From NCBI GenBank assembly GCA_045531335.1, contig JAZSDU010000048.1, forward strand, positions 29,801-93,800: a stretch of DNA of 64,000 bases. Direction: 5' to 3'. Each line of letters starts with the position of its first letter. Positions within the stretch are counted from its first letter, which is position 1. The notes beneath the pieces are model-generated. The model did no database searches, had not been told where the DNA came from, and saw nothing but the letters and a program-made list of their open reading frames with translations. The DNA comes from CAG-452 sp045531335. Its GTDB lineage: Bacteria; Bacillota; Clostridia; TANB77; CAG-508. This document shows, piece by piece, positions 1 through 7,410 of this stretch. Made by a program: the position numbers and the translations under genes.

Positions 1-675
1 ATTTGTAAGAGTTTCATTTGTTTTATTTAATATCTCATTTTCAAAAGCATATCTATACTGTCTATATTGATTTTGATTACTGTTTTGAAGTTTCTTGTCA
101 GTATATGCCTTGTATACTGATGTAGTATATTCTCGTATTGCATATTCATTACTTATATTTGAATTATCTATTAATACATGTTTTATATATTTATTGTAAC
201 TATTATAAGGATGATTTGAAAAAGTAGAAAAACTACAAATATAGTATTCAAAAGGAAATACACAATTTTCGTTTGAAAGGATTTCTACGATTTCTTTAGA
301 ATTACTATCGTTTGGAATACAAGTAAATTTAATTCCATCGCAACTTGTATTATTACTATCTAAATAATTTTCTCCATTTAAGTCTGATATTCCTGTATCT
401 TTAATAAATATCTCTATATGCAATTCTGGTAAATTTGAATAGTTTCTATCACTTTCCAAAAATTTTTTTATACAATTAGCATTAAATAAGTTATCTAATC
501 CTAAATTTTCAACTTTGCTGATACTACCACTAAAAACTATATCTAGTGCTGTTAAAATCGTGCTTTTTCCTGCTTCGTTATCTCCAATTAAAACATTAAC
601 ATCTTCATTAAATTTGATTTCTTTTAGTCCTTCAAACTTTTTAAAATTCTTTAATTTTATCTTTTCTATTATCAT
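1..675 (-). CDS. OLD-family ATP-dependent nuclease, N-terminal part (runs off window)
   Basis: The 225 visible codons start at an ATG at 675, behind an AAAGGATG ribosome binding site, and run open to base 1. Residues 1-45 have the RecF/OLD-type start (MIIEKIKLKNFKKFEGL) and a Walker A loop GDNEAGKST at residues 31-39. That form is typical of OLD (overcoming lysogenization defect) ATPases, which carry a C-terminal TOPRIM nuclease. Here that half lies outside the window, so the nuclease part is inferred. It follows the zinc-finger gene by 36 bases on the same strand, probably in one operon on the mobile element. OLD proteins occur in anti-phage systems such as Gabija and PARIS; the partner gene that would decide this cannot be seen. 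Confidence 0.72.
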   Translation of the reverse strand, partial: MIIEKIKLKNFKKFEGLKEIKFNEDVNVLIGDNEAGKSTILTALDIVFSGSISKVENLGLDNLFNANCIKKFLESDRNYSNLPELHIEIFIKDTGISDLNGENYLDSNNTSCDGIKFTCIPNDSNSKEIVEILSNENCVFPFEYYICSFSTFSNHPYNSYNKYIKHVLIDNSNISNEYAIREYTTSVYKAYTDKKLQNSNQNQYRQYRYAFENEILNKTNETLTN

Positions 676-711
676 AATTACATCCTTTATTATTTATATT
701 ATTTATATTAT
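676..711. repeat. Short AT tandem repeat between two element genes
   Basis: About three and a half copies of a 10-base unit, TTATTTATAT, fill the gap between the zinc-finger gene and the OLD nuclease gene. It may act only as an unstructured spacer. Copy number could vary between strains. Confidence 0.6.
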
Positions 712-1608
712 TTATATTTCATCATTATCTTTATGAGTTTTGTTCCTACTCTTATATACATTTGCTTGATTTCTACATTGTGGACTACAATATTCTGCTC
801 TTACATTTTCTGCTATAAATAACTTCTCACAATGCTTACACATTCTTAAAGGCTGATTTTTATCACATATTTTTACTAATAAAATAGTATCTAAAGCAGA
901 TGCTAAAGAGTTAAATACCCATTGTAGTGAAAAATGTGTATCTCCTGCTTTTGCATTAATTGTAATATTTCTTGCTTTAAAAAAATCTAGTCCTTTAAAT
1001 GTTCTTTCTTTGTATGGTGTTTTAAAATCAAAAGTATATGCAGCAATAAATTGATTGTAAACTCTATTTGCAATAATTCCTATATCTTCAATTTTCTCTG
1101 CATAAAACTTTGAAAATGGAATGCTAAATTCTCTACTTCCACCCCAAAACACTTCTTCATCTGTTGTTTCTTCATTTTTTATAGCATATATATCATTTCC
1201 TTTAAATTTGAATTTATCTTTTAAATCAAAAGGGAAAAAGTATTCTAAATATTGTTTTCTATCCCATATTTCTTCCATACCTAAATCATTATTGCTATTT
1301 AAGAATATCTTTTCGCTAGATATATAATTAAAATTCAATGGCATATACGATATGATTCCAATTAGTCCATAGTTTTTAACAAATCCAATAATCATATCTT
1401 TTACTTTGTATTTTTCAAACTCATATGTTTTACCTATATCTATATAATCCATTATCATTTGATCTGCTACTTCTGAAATTTTATATTTAATAGGTTTTGC
1501 ATTCTTTTTTGGAACTATATACTCATCTCCAAAAGGTAGTTTTTTAGTTGTATATTCACTGTATTTAATCCATTCTGTACTAAATTCTGTAACTAAATCT
1601 TTATTCAT
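712..1608 (-). CDS. Zinc-finger protein of unknown function (DUF6076-like)
   Basis: The 298-residue protein has no signal peptide or membrane segment. Its last 43 residues form a treble-clef-like zinc finger with Cys257, Cys260, Cys274 and Cys278 (CKHC and CSPQC), followed by a basic tail. This layout resembles DUF6076-type proteins from Firmicutes mobile elements; that family call is from memory and weak. It has its own sigma-A promoter (TTGACT-17-TATAAT, 1714-1742) and is followed by the OLD nuclease gene, so the two probably work together. A nucleic-acid-binding or sensing partner of the nuclease is a reasonable inference. Confidence 0.5.
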   Translation of the reverse strand: MNKDLVTEFSTEWIKYSEYTTKKLPFGDEYIVPKKNAKPIKYKISEVADQMIMDYIDIGKTYEFEKYKVKDMIIGFVKNYGLIGIISYMPLNFNYISSEKIFLNSNNDLGMEEIWDRKQYLEYFFPFDLKDKFKFKGNDIYAIKNEETTDEEVFWGGSREFSIPFSKFYAEKIEDIGIIANRVYNQFIAAYTFDFKTPYKERTFKGLDFFKARNITINAKAGDTHFSLQWVFNSLASALDTILLVKICDKNQPLRMCKHCEKLFIAENVRAEYCSPQCRNQANVYKSRNKTHKDNDEI

Positions 1609-1651
1609 TTTTTACTCTCCTAAAAAAAATTAATTTTTTATAATGTAATAC

Positions 1652-1680
1652 TTGACATTGTTTAACTATTACACTATAAT
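1652..1680 (+). promoter_or_regulatory. Sigma-A promoter of the HTH gene
   Basis: TTGACA (1652-1657) and TATAAT (1675-1680) are separated by 17 bases, an exact consensus. Transcription would start near 1687 and run into the HTH gene at 1830. Confidence 0.8.
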
Positions 1681-1708
1681 GTTAATAGTTAAAGTAAATT
1701 AACTATTA
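1662..1708. promoter_or_regulatory. Operator cluster, three copies of TTAACTATTA
   Basis: TTAACTATTA occurs at 1662-1671, inverted at 1683-1692, and again direct at 1699-1708. The copies flank or lie between the -10 boxes of the two divergent promoters, so one bound repressor could control both operons. The HTH protein encoded at 1830 is the obvious candidate. Confidence 0.65.
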
Positions 1709-1713
1709 CACTT

Positions 1714-1742
1714 ATTATACAGGCTCTATCAAAAATAGTCAA
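1714..1742 (-). promoter_or_regulatory. Sigma-A promoter of the zinc-finger/OLD operon
   Basis: On the minus strand TTGACT (1737-1742) and TATAAT (1714-1719) are 17 bases apart. It points to the zinc-finger gene and is divergent from the HTH-gene promoter. Confidence 0.75.
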
Positions 1743-1784
1743 GTAATTAGCCAAAAAAATATGTGTAATAGTATTACTATATCT

Positions 1785-1805
1785 AAAATCTGTAGGCAGA
1801 TTTTT
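1785..1805 (+). terminator. Small hairpin in the HTH-gene leader, possible attenuator
   Basis: AAAATCTG (1785-1792) pairs with CAGATTTT (1797-1804) across a four-base loop and is followed by T residues. It lies between the promoter and the ribosome binding site, so it may cut expression of the HTH gene; the U tract is short. Confidence 0.4.
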
Positions 1806-1829
1806 CACCAAAGAAAGGAGGTTTATATT

Positions 1830-2273
1830 ATGGCAGAAACAAAAGAAATTATTTCACGTTTTTATGATTTACACGAAAAACCTAGTATTATTGCAAAAGA
1901 ATTAAATGTTAGACCATCATATGTTACTAAAATAATTCAAAAAGATGCTAGATATATTCAAGAAAAAGAATATAGAACAAAATTAAGTAAAGAAAATCGT
2001 AAAAAATCCAAATGTGAATGGATTAGAAACAAACGATATAATGATAAGCAACTTGAAGAACAAATGAAATTACAACATATTCAAGCTAGTAAAGAATTAT
2101 CATATTCGTGTAAAATGTCAGATATATCATTTGCCAAATGGAATAGACAAATGTTTATATATGATAATAATTCAAGTGATTTAGTATTAAGAAAAGGATT
2201 TAACTACGCGTGTGATGTACCTAAAAGAGTTAGTAATGTTATAAATCCTATTCAAAGGAGAGTCATATGTTAA
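1830..2273 (+). CDS. HTH DNA-binding protein of the mobile element
   Basis: The 147-residue protein begins at the ATG at 1830, set by an AGGAGG site nine bases upstream; a longer reading frame from 1761 has no such site. Residues about 8-40 (DLHEKPSIIAKELNVRPSYV...) form a helix-turn-helix in which a short helix, a turn and a recognition helix can be picked out. The middle is lysine- and arginine-rich. It is likely the regulator of the divergent promoter region in front of it, since the three TTAACTATTA boxes sit there. I do not recognise a named family for the C-terminal half. Confidence 0.6.
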   Translation: MAETKEIISRFYDLHEKPSIIAKELNVRPSYVTKIIQKDARYIQEKEYRTKLSKENRKKSKCEWIRNKRYNDKQLEEQMKLQHIQASKELSYSCKMSDISFAKWNRQMFIYDNNSSDLVLRKGFNYACDVPKRVSNVINPIQRRVIC

Positions 2274-2292
2274 TTAAATATATTTTTAGTTT

Positions 2293-2329
2293 AAAGCCAA
2301 AATTGTAGAAGGGGCTTTATTTTTTTTGC
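2293..2329 (+). terminator. Weak intrinsic terminator after the HTH gene
   Basis: AAAGCC (2293-2298) pairs with GGCTTT (2313-2318) and is followed by a T-rich run to 2328. The six-pair stem is weak but the U tract is good. Confidence 0.5.
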
Positions 2330-2364
2330 ACAAATACAAGCCCTTTTGAATATTAATTACAATA

Positions 2365-2386
2365 GTAGGAGTATTAGCATTCCTAC
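2365..2386. repeat. Inverted repeat before the small ORF
   Basis: GTAGGA (2365-2370) and TCCTAC (2381-2386) form a perfect inverted repeat with a 10-base spacer, just upstream of the ribosome binding site at 2387-2395. It could be an operator or a leader hairpin. Confidence 0.4.
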
Positions 2387-2403
2387 AAAAGGAGGAACTT
2401 GTT

Positions 2404-2532
2404 ATGTGCGAAAAAGTTATTTTTAATGTTATAGAGAAAAATAAATATGAAAATATAGATGATATTACAAAATACATTAATAGTATTGTTAATAAATTAA
2501 TTGTAAATGAATTTGCAAAGAGCGTTGATTAA
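2404..2532 (+). CDS. Small protein upstream of the serine recombinase
   Basis: This 42-residue frame starts at an ATG at 2404 behind a strong AAAAGGAGG site at 2387-2395 and ends at TAA 2530-2532. The sequence (MCEKVIFNVIEKNKYENIDD...) is acidic and helical with no membrane segment. It lies between the HTH gene and the recombinase on the same strand. A small protein next to a large serine recombinase could be its directionality factor, but only position supports that. I do not recognise a family. Confidence 0.55.
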   Translation: MCEKVIFNVIEKNKYENIDDITKYINSIVNKLIVNEFAKSVD

Positions 2533-2553
2533 AACTACTTAATTTTGTATAAT
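2525..2553 (+). promoter_or_regulatory. Promoter of the serine recombinase gene
   Basis: TTGATT (2525-2530) and TATAAT (2548-2553) are 17 bases apart. The start site would be near 2560, about 40 bases before the recombinase start codon. The promoter overlaps the inverted repeat at 2533-2576. Confidence 0.65.
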
Positions 2554-2576
2554 AAGGTTGTACAAGATAAGTAGTT
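2533..2576. promoter_or_regulatory. Imperfect inverted repeat at the recombinase promoter
   Basis: The arms AACTACTTA (2533-2541) and TAAGTAGTT (2568-2576) are perfect, and the match extends inward with one gap (TTTTGTATAA against TCTTGTACAA). The arms are therefore about 20 bases each. The length and symmetry resemble a large-serine-recombinase attachment or binding site, and it overlaps the -10 box. Because the element seems integrated and this copy is internal, autoregulatory binding by the recombinase is more likely than a used attachment site. Confidence 0.55.
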
Positions 2577-2598
2577 ATACGATTGGAGGTATAACTAT

Positions 2599-4164
2599 AT
2601 GAAAGTTGCAATTTATTGTAGGCTTTCTCGTGAAGATGATGACAAGCTACACGAGACCGATGAAAGCGAAAGTATCCAAAATCAAAAATCTATGCTAATT
2701 AATTATGCAATAGAAAGGAGTTGGGATATTTATAATATTTACTGTGATGAGGATTATTCTGGAATCGATAGTGAAAGACCTGAATTTAATAAGTTATTAG
2801 AAGATGCTGAAAACCATAAATTTGACATTGTGCTATGTAAAACTCAAAGTAGATTTACTCGTGATATGGTAATAGTAGAAAAATACTTGCATAATAAATT
2901 TATCGAATGGAATATCAGATTTGTAAGTCTTGTAGATCATGTTGATACTTTAGATAAAGGAAACAAAAAATCAAGACAAATTAATGGTTTAGTTAATGAG
3001 TGGTATTTAGAAGATTTATCAGAGAACATTCGTAAGACATTTGATAGTAAAAGAAAACAAGGATTACATATTGGCTCTTTTGTATGCTATGGTTATAAAA
3101 GAAGTCCAGAAAATAAAAACAAACTTGTTATTGATACAGAAGTTTCTGATGTTATTAAATTGATTTTTAACCTTTATGAACAAGGCAATGGTGTTACTAA
3201 AATTGCTCAAATATTAAATGATAAAGGCATTTTAACACCTACTAAATATAAGATGTCAAAAGGTAGTAATTTTAAAAATCAAGGTAAAAACATTGAATAT
3301 TGGTGTGAATCTACTGTTAGCAAAATTTTAAAAAATGAAGTTTATATTGGTAATATGGTACAAGGGTATAATAAAAAGTTAAGCTACAAATCTAAAAAGA
3401 TGGTAAATCAACCTAAATCTAAATGGGTTATTGTAGAAAATACACATGAACCTATTATAACTAAAGAACAATTTTATAAAGTTCAAGAAATCTTCAAAAG
3501 TAAGACAAGAAGATGTAAAAATGGTGAAGTTCATTTGTTTGCTAACAAATTAGTATGCCTGGATTGTGGCACAAAACTTTATAAATGTAGAAATGACAGG
3601 AATTATATTTACTTCTCATGCAAAGGTTCTAAAAAACTCTATGGTAATTGTACAACCCACTCTATTGGTTATGAAAATCTTAAAAATTTAGTTACTAAAA
3701 AAATTAGAGAAAAAATTTTAGCATTTTATAACTTTGACAATATTTCTGATGATTTGTTTGTTTCAAATGACAACTTGAATAAAGCTAAATTATTAGAAAA
3801 TAAAGCTCTACTACTTTCTAAAGAAATGGAAAATATCAATAAAGCAATAAAAGAACTCTATTTAAATAAAGTCAGTGGTAAAGTTCCAGAAGAAGTCTTT
3901 GAAGATTTAAACTCATCTTTCCTATCTGATAAATCAGCAAAGCAAAAAGAATTAACAAAACTTGAAAATGATTTATCTAATTTAAAAGAAAAAGAATTAA
4001 ACAGTAAATTTATAAAAGAACAAAAAGAAAAAATAATCGACCACTTTAAAAACTTTACAGAACTTAATTATGACATTGTTAATAGTTTTATAGATTATAT
4101 TGAAATTGGAGAAAAAAACAAAAAAACGAAATCACAAGATGTGATTATTCATTGGAATTTTTAA
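2599..4164 (+). CDS. Large serine recombinase (integrase/excisionase)
   Basis: The 521-residue protein has all parts of the large serine recombinase family. A resolvase catalytic domain (residues 1-150) carries the nucleophile Ser10 in IYCRLSRED. A recombinase DNA-binding domain (about 165-300) is followed by a zinc ribbon (about 320-355, CLDCG...C...C) and a coiled coil (about 395-475) that steers synapsis. Such enzymes insert and excise mobile elements at short attachment sites without a transposition cofactor. A GGAGG site precedes the ATG. It sits close to the element's right end, as is usual, 0.6 kb from the broken cotJC gene. In sporulating bacteria relatives of this enzyme excise skin-type elements from sporulation genes. 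Confidence 0.93.
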   Translation: MKVAIYCRLSREDDDKLHETDESESIQNQKSMLINYAIERSWDIYNIYCDEDYSGIDSERPEFNKLLEDAENHKFDIVLCKTQSRFTRDMVIVEKYLHNKFIEWNIRFVSLVDHVDTLDKGNKKSRQINGLVNEWYLEDLSENIRKTFDSKRKQGLHIGSFVCYGYKRSPENKNKLVIDTEVSDVIKLIFNLYEQGNGVTKIAQILNDKGILTPTKYKMSKGSNFKNQGKNIEYWCESTVSKILKNEVYIGNMVQGYNKKLSYKSKKMVNQPKSKWVIVENTHEPIITKEQFYKVQEIFKSKTRRCKNGEVHLFANKLVCLDCGTKLYKCRNDRNYIYFSCKGSKKLYGNCTTHSIGYENLKNLVTKKIREKILAFYNFDNISDDLFVSNDNLNKAKLLENKALLLSKEMENINKAIKELYLNKVSGKVPEEVFEDLNSSFLSDKSAKQKELTKLENDLSNLKEKELNSKFIKEQKEKIIDHFKNFTELNYDIVNSFIDYIEIGEKNKKTKSQDVIIHWNF

Positions 4165-4191
4165 AAAGCAATAGTATTTTACATTAATTTG

Positions 4192-4200
4192 TGCTATACT
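4192..4200 (+). promoter_or_regulatory. Extended -10 promoter of the toxin-antitoxin pair
   Basis: TGCTATACT at 4192-4200 fits an extended -10 element (TGnTATAAT); no convincing -35 box is seen. It lies 36 bases before the antitoxin start. Confidence 0.5.
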
Positions 4201-4235
4201 AATATTAGAATTTTTTAAGAAAGGACGTGAAATCT

Positions 4236-4436
4236 ATGATTAATGAAAAACAAGAAATCATTGCAACAGTTAATACTTTACCAGAAGATACCACTTGGGA
4301 TGATGCAATCTATACTTTATATCTACATTCGAAATTACAAAAAAGCCAAGATGATATAAAAAATGGTAGAGTTATGACTATCGAAGAATCTAAAGAAAGG
4401 ATGAGAAAAAAATATGCAAGTTTTGATGTCAAATGA
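4236..4436 (+). CDS. Antitoxin of a RelE/ParE-type toxin-antitoxin pair
   Basis: This 66-residue acidic protein lies directly upstream of, and overlaps, a RelE/ParE-type toxin gene, which is why it is called an antitoxin. The ATG at 4236 is preferred over a GTG at 4227 because the AAGGAC site ends about 10 bases before it. Residues 1-45 are helical (EIIATVNTLPEDTTWDDAIYTLYL), as in the DNA-binding or dimer part of PHD/RelB-like antitoxins. The C-terminal MTIEESKERMRKKY tail would wrap the toxin. It probably represses its own promoter. Confidence 0.65.
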   Translation: MINEKQEIIATVNTLPEDTTWDDAIYTLYLHSKLQKSQDDIKNGRVMTIEESKERMRKKYASFDVK

Positions 4437-4731
4437 GGCACATGAAGATATAGATTCTATTTTTGAATATATATCCCGTGACTCTGTTAAGTACGCAAAC
4501 GAAACTTCAGAAAATATTTATTCTCGCATATATGAACTAGAAAATGCTCCTTATTTAGGTAGATATGTCCCCGAACTTTCGGACAAGCATTTTAGAGAAC
4601 TTATTTATAAAAGTTATCGAATAGTTTATGATATTTCTGAAGATTCAAATACTGTTTACATACATTTTGTCGTTCATGGCAAAAGAAATTTTAAATCATT
4701 TTATAAATCTTACATTAAAAATAATTTTTAA
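4414..4731 (+). CDS. RelE/ParE-family toxin
   Basis: The 105-residue protein matches the small alpha/beta fold of the RelE/ParE superfamily. It has two N-terminal helices with DIDSIFEYISRDS, the LGRYVPEL loop, the FRELIYKSYRIVYDI strands and the terminal VHGKRNF strand. RelE members cleave mRNA in the ribosome and ParE members poison gyrase; the sequence does not tell me which. It overlaps the antitoxin gene by 23 bases; a second ATG at 4426 is possible. The pair sits between the recombinase and the broken cotJC gene, so it likely stabilises the element. Confidence 0.75.
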   Translation: MQVLMSNEAHEDIDSIFEYISRDSVKYANETSENIYSRIYELENAPYLGRYVPELSDKHFRELIYKSYRIVYDISEDSNTVYIHFVVHGKRNFKSFYKSYIKNNF

Positions 4732-4743
4732 TTCAAATTATTA

Positions 4744-5079
4744 TTAAATTCTTATTTGGATATATTCCAAACCTACCCCATGATCTGTATAATATGCTCC
4801 TAAACCTGCTTTTTCTAAAGTTTCAGCATCCACGCCATCTGTTAATTGATGAACTATAGTTCCTACCATTTCTAAGTGGGCAAGTTCCTCTGTACCTATA
4901 TCATTTAATATAGCTTTTGCTTTTTGGTCTGGCATTCCAAATCTTTGAGATAAATATCTAAGCGATGCAGCAAGTTCTCCATCAGGTCCACCATATTGTG
5001 ATATTATAAATTTTGCAAGTCTTGGATTTGGACATTTTATATTTATTGGATATTCTAATACTTTATTATAGGTCCACAT
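4744..5079 (-). pseudogene. cotJC: CotJC coat protein, 3' half removed by the mobile element
   Basis: CotJC is a manganese-catalase-like spore coat protein of about 190 residues. Only the first 103 or so residues are present: IKCPNPRLAKFIISQYGG, GELAASLRYLSQRF, the metal-binding helix TEELAHLEMVGT, and AYYTDHGVGL. Seven unrelated residues and a stop follow. The C-terminal half, with the second helix pair and its metal ligands, is not in the window. It begins directly after the cotJB stop (TAG then ATG), so the operon is otherwise intact. The break falls where the serine-recombinase element ends, so insertion, possibly reversible during sporulation, is the best explanation. Confidence 0.8.
4756..4770. 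other. Presumed right junction of the element inside cotJC
   Basis: The cotJC similarity stops after residues GVGL, and the frame then runs into a stop within eight codons. At this place the sequence TTGGA-tatat-TCCAA forms a 15-base inverted repeat, as expected of a serine recombinase crossover region. The exact crossover bases cannot be fixed without the left junction. Confidence 0.45.
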
Positions 5080-5385
5080 CTAATAATTCCCCCTTTCCCA
5101 TGGCCATGGTTCTTCAAGCCATCTCCACTTATTGCATGGGTAATAAATTGTAAGTGGCCCATACATTTTTTGATATTTGTCTTTTAAATCTTTAACTTGT
5201 TTTGTATATTCTCTATGCATACATAAAGCTTTTTGGTCTTCAGGATGTGTATCCAAATATAAACCAAGTTCAATAATTGCAAAATTCAAACATTTAATTT
5301 GGTCAATCATTTCTTGTCTTCTCATGTCTCGTGCACATTCTGAATGATTTCTATTTTCTTCGCATTTATTTTCTTTACAGTCCAT
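5080..5385 (-). CDS. cotJB: Spore coat protein CotJB
   Basis: The 101-residue protein has the CotJB core: the helix LNFAIIELGLYLDTHPEDQKAL, then KDLKDKYQKMYGPLT and a tryptophan-rich end (WRWLEEPWPWE). CotJB is a small inner spore coat component made in the mother cell with CotJA and CotJC. Its start overlaps the cotJA stop by one base (TAATG), which implies translational coupling. The N-terminal 25 residues are rich in cysteine and charged residues. Confidence 0.9.
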   Translation of the reverse strand: MDCKENKCEENRNHSECARDMRRQEMIDQIKCLNFAIIELGLYLDTHPEDQKALCMHREYTKQVKDLKDKYQKMYGPLTIYYPCNKWRWLEEPWPWERGNY

Positions 5386-5744
5386 TATCTGTTACACCCC
5401 TCTCCTATTTTATTTGTTCTTCTAATATATTCAATTTCTGCCATAGATTGACCAGGCATATATGGGCTTACAAGTTCAGGAAATATTGTTCCCATTTTTA
5501 ACCCAACACATGGAGTAAATGTTTTATCCATTGTATGCCAAGGCACATAACTTTGTGCGAACATTGGATTTGTTGGAAACACATTTTCTTCTTCATCAAA
5601 CCCACATTCGCATGCATCCTTATTCTCTACTGCGTTTTGAACACATTTGCAAGTATCTTCTATTAAGTCTTCATCTTTTTCTTTTTTATCGCATTTGCAA
5701 TTCCAAGAACAGCATGATTTATTTTGTATATAGTTCCTATACAT
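5385..5744 (-). CDS. cotJA: Spore coat-associated protein CotJA
   Basis: The 119-residue protein starts at 5744 behind AGGAGG; the frame stays open further upstream without a site. Residues about 60-105 carry the CotJA signature: an NPMFAQSYVPW stretch, CVGLKMGTIFPELVSPYMPG and then the SMAEIEYIRR helix. The first 50 residues are an unusual cysteine-rich extension (eleven Cys), which may crosslink in the coat. It is the first gene of cotJABC. In Bacillus this operon is under sigma-E; I could not confirm such a promoter here. Confidence 0.85.
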   Translation of the reverse strand: MYRNYIQNKSCCSWNCKCDKKEKDEDLIEDTCKCVQNAVENKDACECGFDEEENVFPTNPMFAQSYVPWHTMDKTFTPCVGLKMGTIFPELVSPYMPGQSMAEIEYIRRTNKIGEGCNR

Positions 5745-5835
5745 TGTTTTTCCTCCTTTTTTGTTCTGTATACTACATTTTATGATAAATATTTTTATAA
5801 TGTTACAAATATGCAAAAAGAGAATATATTTAAAA

Positions 5836-5854
5836 GGACGACCAACAGTCGTCC
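5836..5854. repeat. Dispersed GC-rich palindrome, copy 1
   Basis: GGACGAC (5836-5842) pairs with GTCGTCC (5848-5854). It lies between pyk and cotJA and matches the dispersed family also seen near 48.4 and 56.7 kb. Confidence 0.6.
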
Positions 5855-5881
5855 CTTGCATTAAGTTCCATAAATTAATAA

Positions 5882-7321
5882 TTATATTTTTACTATTCCT
5901 CCCATAGATGAATTTACTTGTGCGTCACAGTCACACATATCCGTTACAGCTTTTGCTCCTCCTGCTACAACTACAATATCATCTTTTTGTAAAAATCCTT
6001 CATTTCTTAATGTATTTATTCCTAAACAAACTAATTTATCTATTGTTTCTTGATGTGGGAATAATTTAGGTATTATATTCCAACATAACCCTTGTTGTCT
6101 ATATGTTCTTTCATTTTCTGTTATAGCAAATATTGGACATTCTGGTCCAAAACTTGAAACAGTTCTTGAAGTGTTTCCTGTATTTGTGTATGCAATTATC
6201 GCTTTTGCATCTATATTTGCAGCGGACATACATACAGAATAATTCATATTAAAGTTATAATCAAATTTTTCTAATTTATAACTTCTGTTTTTAAATCTTT
6301 TCCAATATTTTAGAGATTTTTCTATTGCAATTGCTACTCTGTTCATAGTTTTAACACATTCTATTGGATATTTTCCTGTTGCTGTTTCTCCTGAAAGCAT
6401 TATTGCACTTGTTCCATCATATATAGCGTTTGCAACATCGCTTACTTCTGCTCTTGTTGGTTTAGCATTTGTTATCATTGATTCTAACATTTGAGTTGCT
6501 GTAATTACTGGCTTTCCTTGTGTATAGCACTTCTTTATAAATTGTTTTTGATAAATTGGAACTTCTTCCATAGGAATTTCTACACCCAAATCTCCTCTTG
6601 CTACCATAATTCCATCAGATACATCTAATATAGCGTCAAAATTGTTTATTCCTTCTCTATTTTCAATTTTAGATATAACTTTTATATCTTCTCCACCATT
6701 TTCTTTTAGAACTTGTTTTATCGCAAGTACATCTTCTGGTTTTCTAACAAATGATGCTGCTATATAATCAAACCCTGCTGTAATTCCATATTTTATATCT
6801 TCTATATCTTTTTCTGTAATACTTAGTAGATTCAAAATCAAATCAGGTACATTTATACTTTTTCTGTTTGTTAAATAGCCACCTTGAATAATTTCACAAA
6901 CTATATCTTTTTCTATAATTTCTTTTACTCTTAATTCTATTGTTCCATCATTTATTAATATTGTTTTGCCTATTTCAACATCTTTATATAGTTCTTTGTA
7001 TGTTATAGACACTTTTGTTTCATCACCTAAAACATCTTCATTTAATAAAGTAAATGTATTTCCATTTTCTAAAAATACTCTTTCTTTACTAAACTTTCCA
7101 ATTCTTATTTCAGGTCCTTGTGTATCTAGTAAAAGTGGTATTGGAAGTCCAAGTTCTCCTCTTATCCATTTAAATACATTTATTCTTTCTTCTTGGTCTT
7201 GATAATTTCCATGTGAAAAATTTATCCTTGCAACATTCATTCCTGCGTGCATTAATTCTTTTAAAATTTCTGGATCATCTGTAGCTGGTCCTAAAGTACA
7301 TACTATTTTTGTTTTTCTCAT
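5882..7321 (-). CDS. pyk: Pyruvate kinase
   Basis: The 479-residue enzyme catalyses the last step of glycolysis, phosphoenolpyruvate plus ADP to pyruvate plus ATP. The N-terminal TKIVCTLGPAT, the substrate helix ARINFSHG, the catalytic lysine segment KVISKIENREG and the family signature MVARGDLGVEIP are all present. ATQMLESM and SGETATGKYP follow. The length fits the A, B and C domains without the extra C-terminal PEP-utilising domain found in Bacillus. It is monocistronic with its own promoter at 7354-7383. Confidence 0.97.
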   Translation of the reverse strand: MRKTKIVCTLGPATDDPEILKELMHAGMNVARINFSHGNYQDQEERINVFKWIRGELGLPIPLLLDTQGPEIRIGKFSKERVFLENGNTFTLLNEDVLGDETKVSITYKELYKDVEIGKTILINDGTIELRVKEIIEKDIVCEIIQGGYLTNRKSINVPDLILNLLSITEKDIEDIKYGITAGFDYIAASFVRKPEDVLAIKQVLKENGGEDIKVISKIENREGINNFDAILDVSDGIMVARGDLGVEIPMEEVPIYQKQFIKKCYTQGKPVITATQMLESMITNAKPTRAEVSDVANAIYDGTSAIMLSGETATGKYPIECVKTMNRVAIAIEKSLKYWKRFKNRSYKLEKFDYNFNMNYSVCMSAANIDAKAIIAYTNTGNTSRTVSSFGPECPIFAITENERTYRQQGLCWNIIPKLFPHQETIDKLVCLGINTLRNEGFLQKDDIVVVAGGAKAVTDMCDCDAQVNSSMGGIVKI

Positions 7322-7353
7322 AATTCTTTTCCTTTCGTGTAAAATATATATTT

Positions 7354-7383
7354 ATTATATATGTTTTGTGTTTGTTTTTGCAA
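7354..7383 (-). promoter_or_regulatory. Promoter of pyk
   Basis: On the minus strand TTGCAA (7378-7383) and TATAAT (7354-7359) are 18 bases apart, upstream of the pyk start at 7321. Confidence 0.6.
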
Positions 7384-7410
7384 TATGTAAAAATTATTTA
7401 TTTTTATAAA

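Noticed and set aside
2533..2576. Used attachment site of the element
   Set aside because: The site is 2.2 kb inside the element's right end, so it cannot be the present junction.
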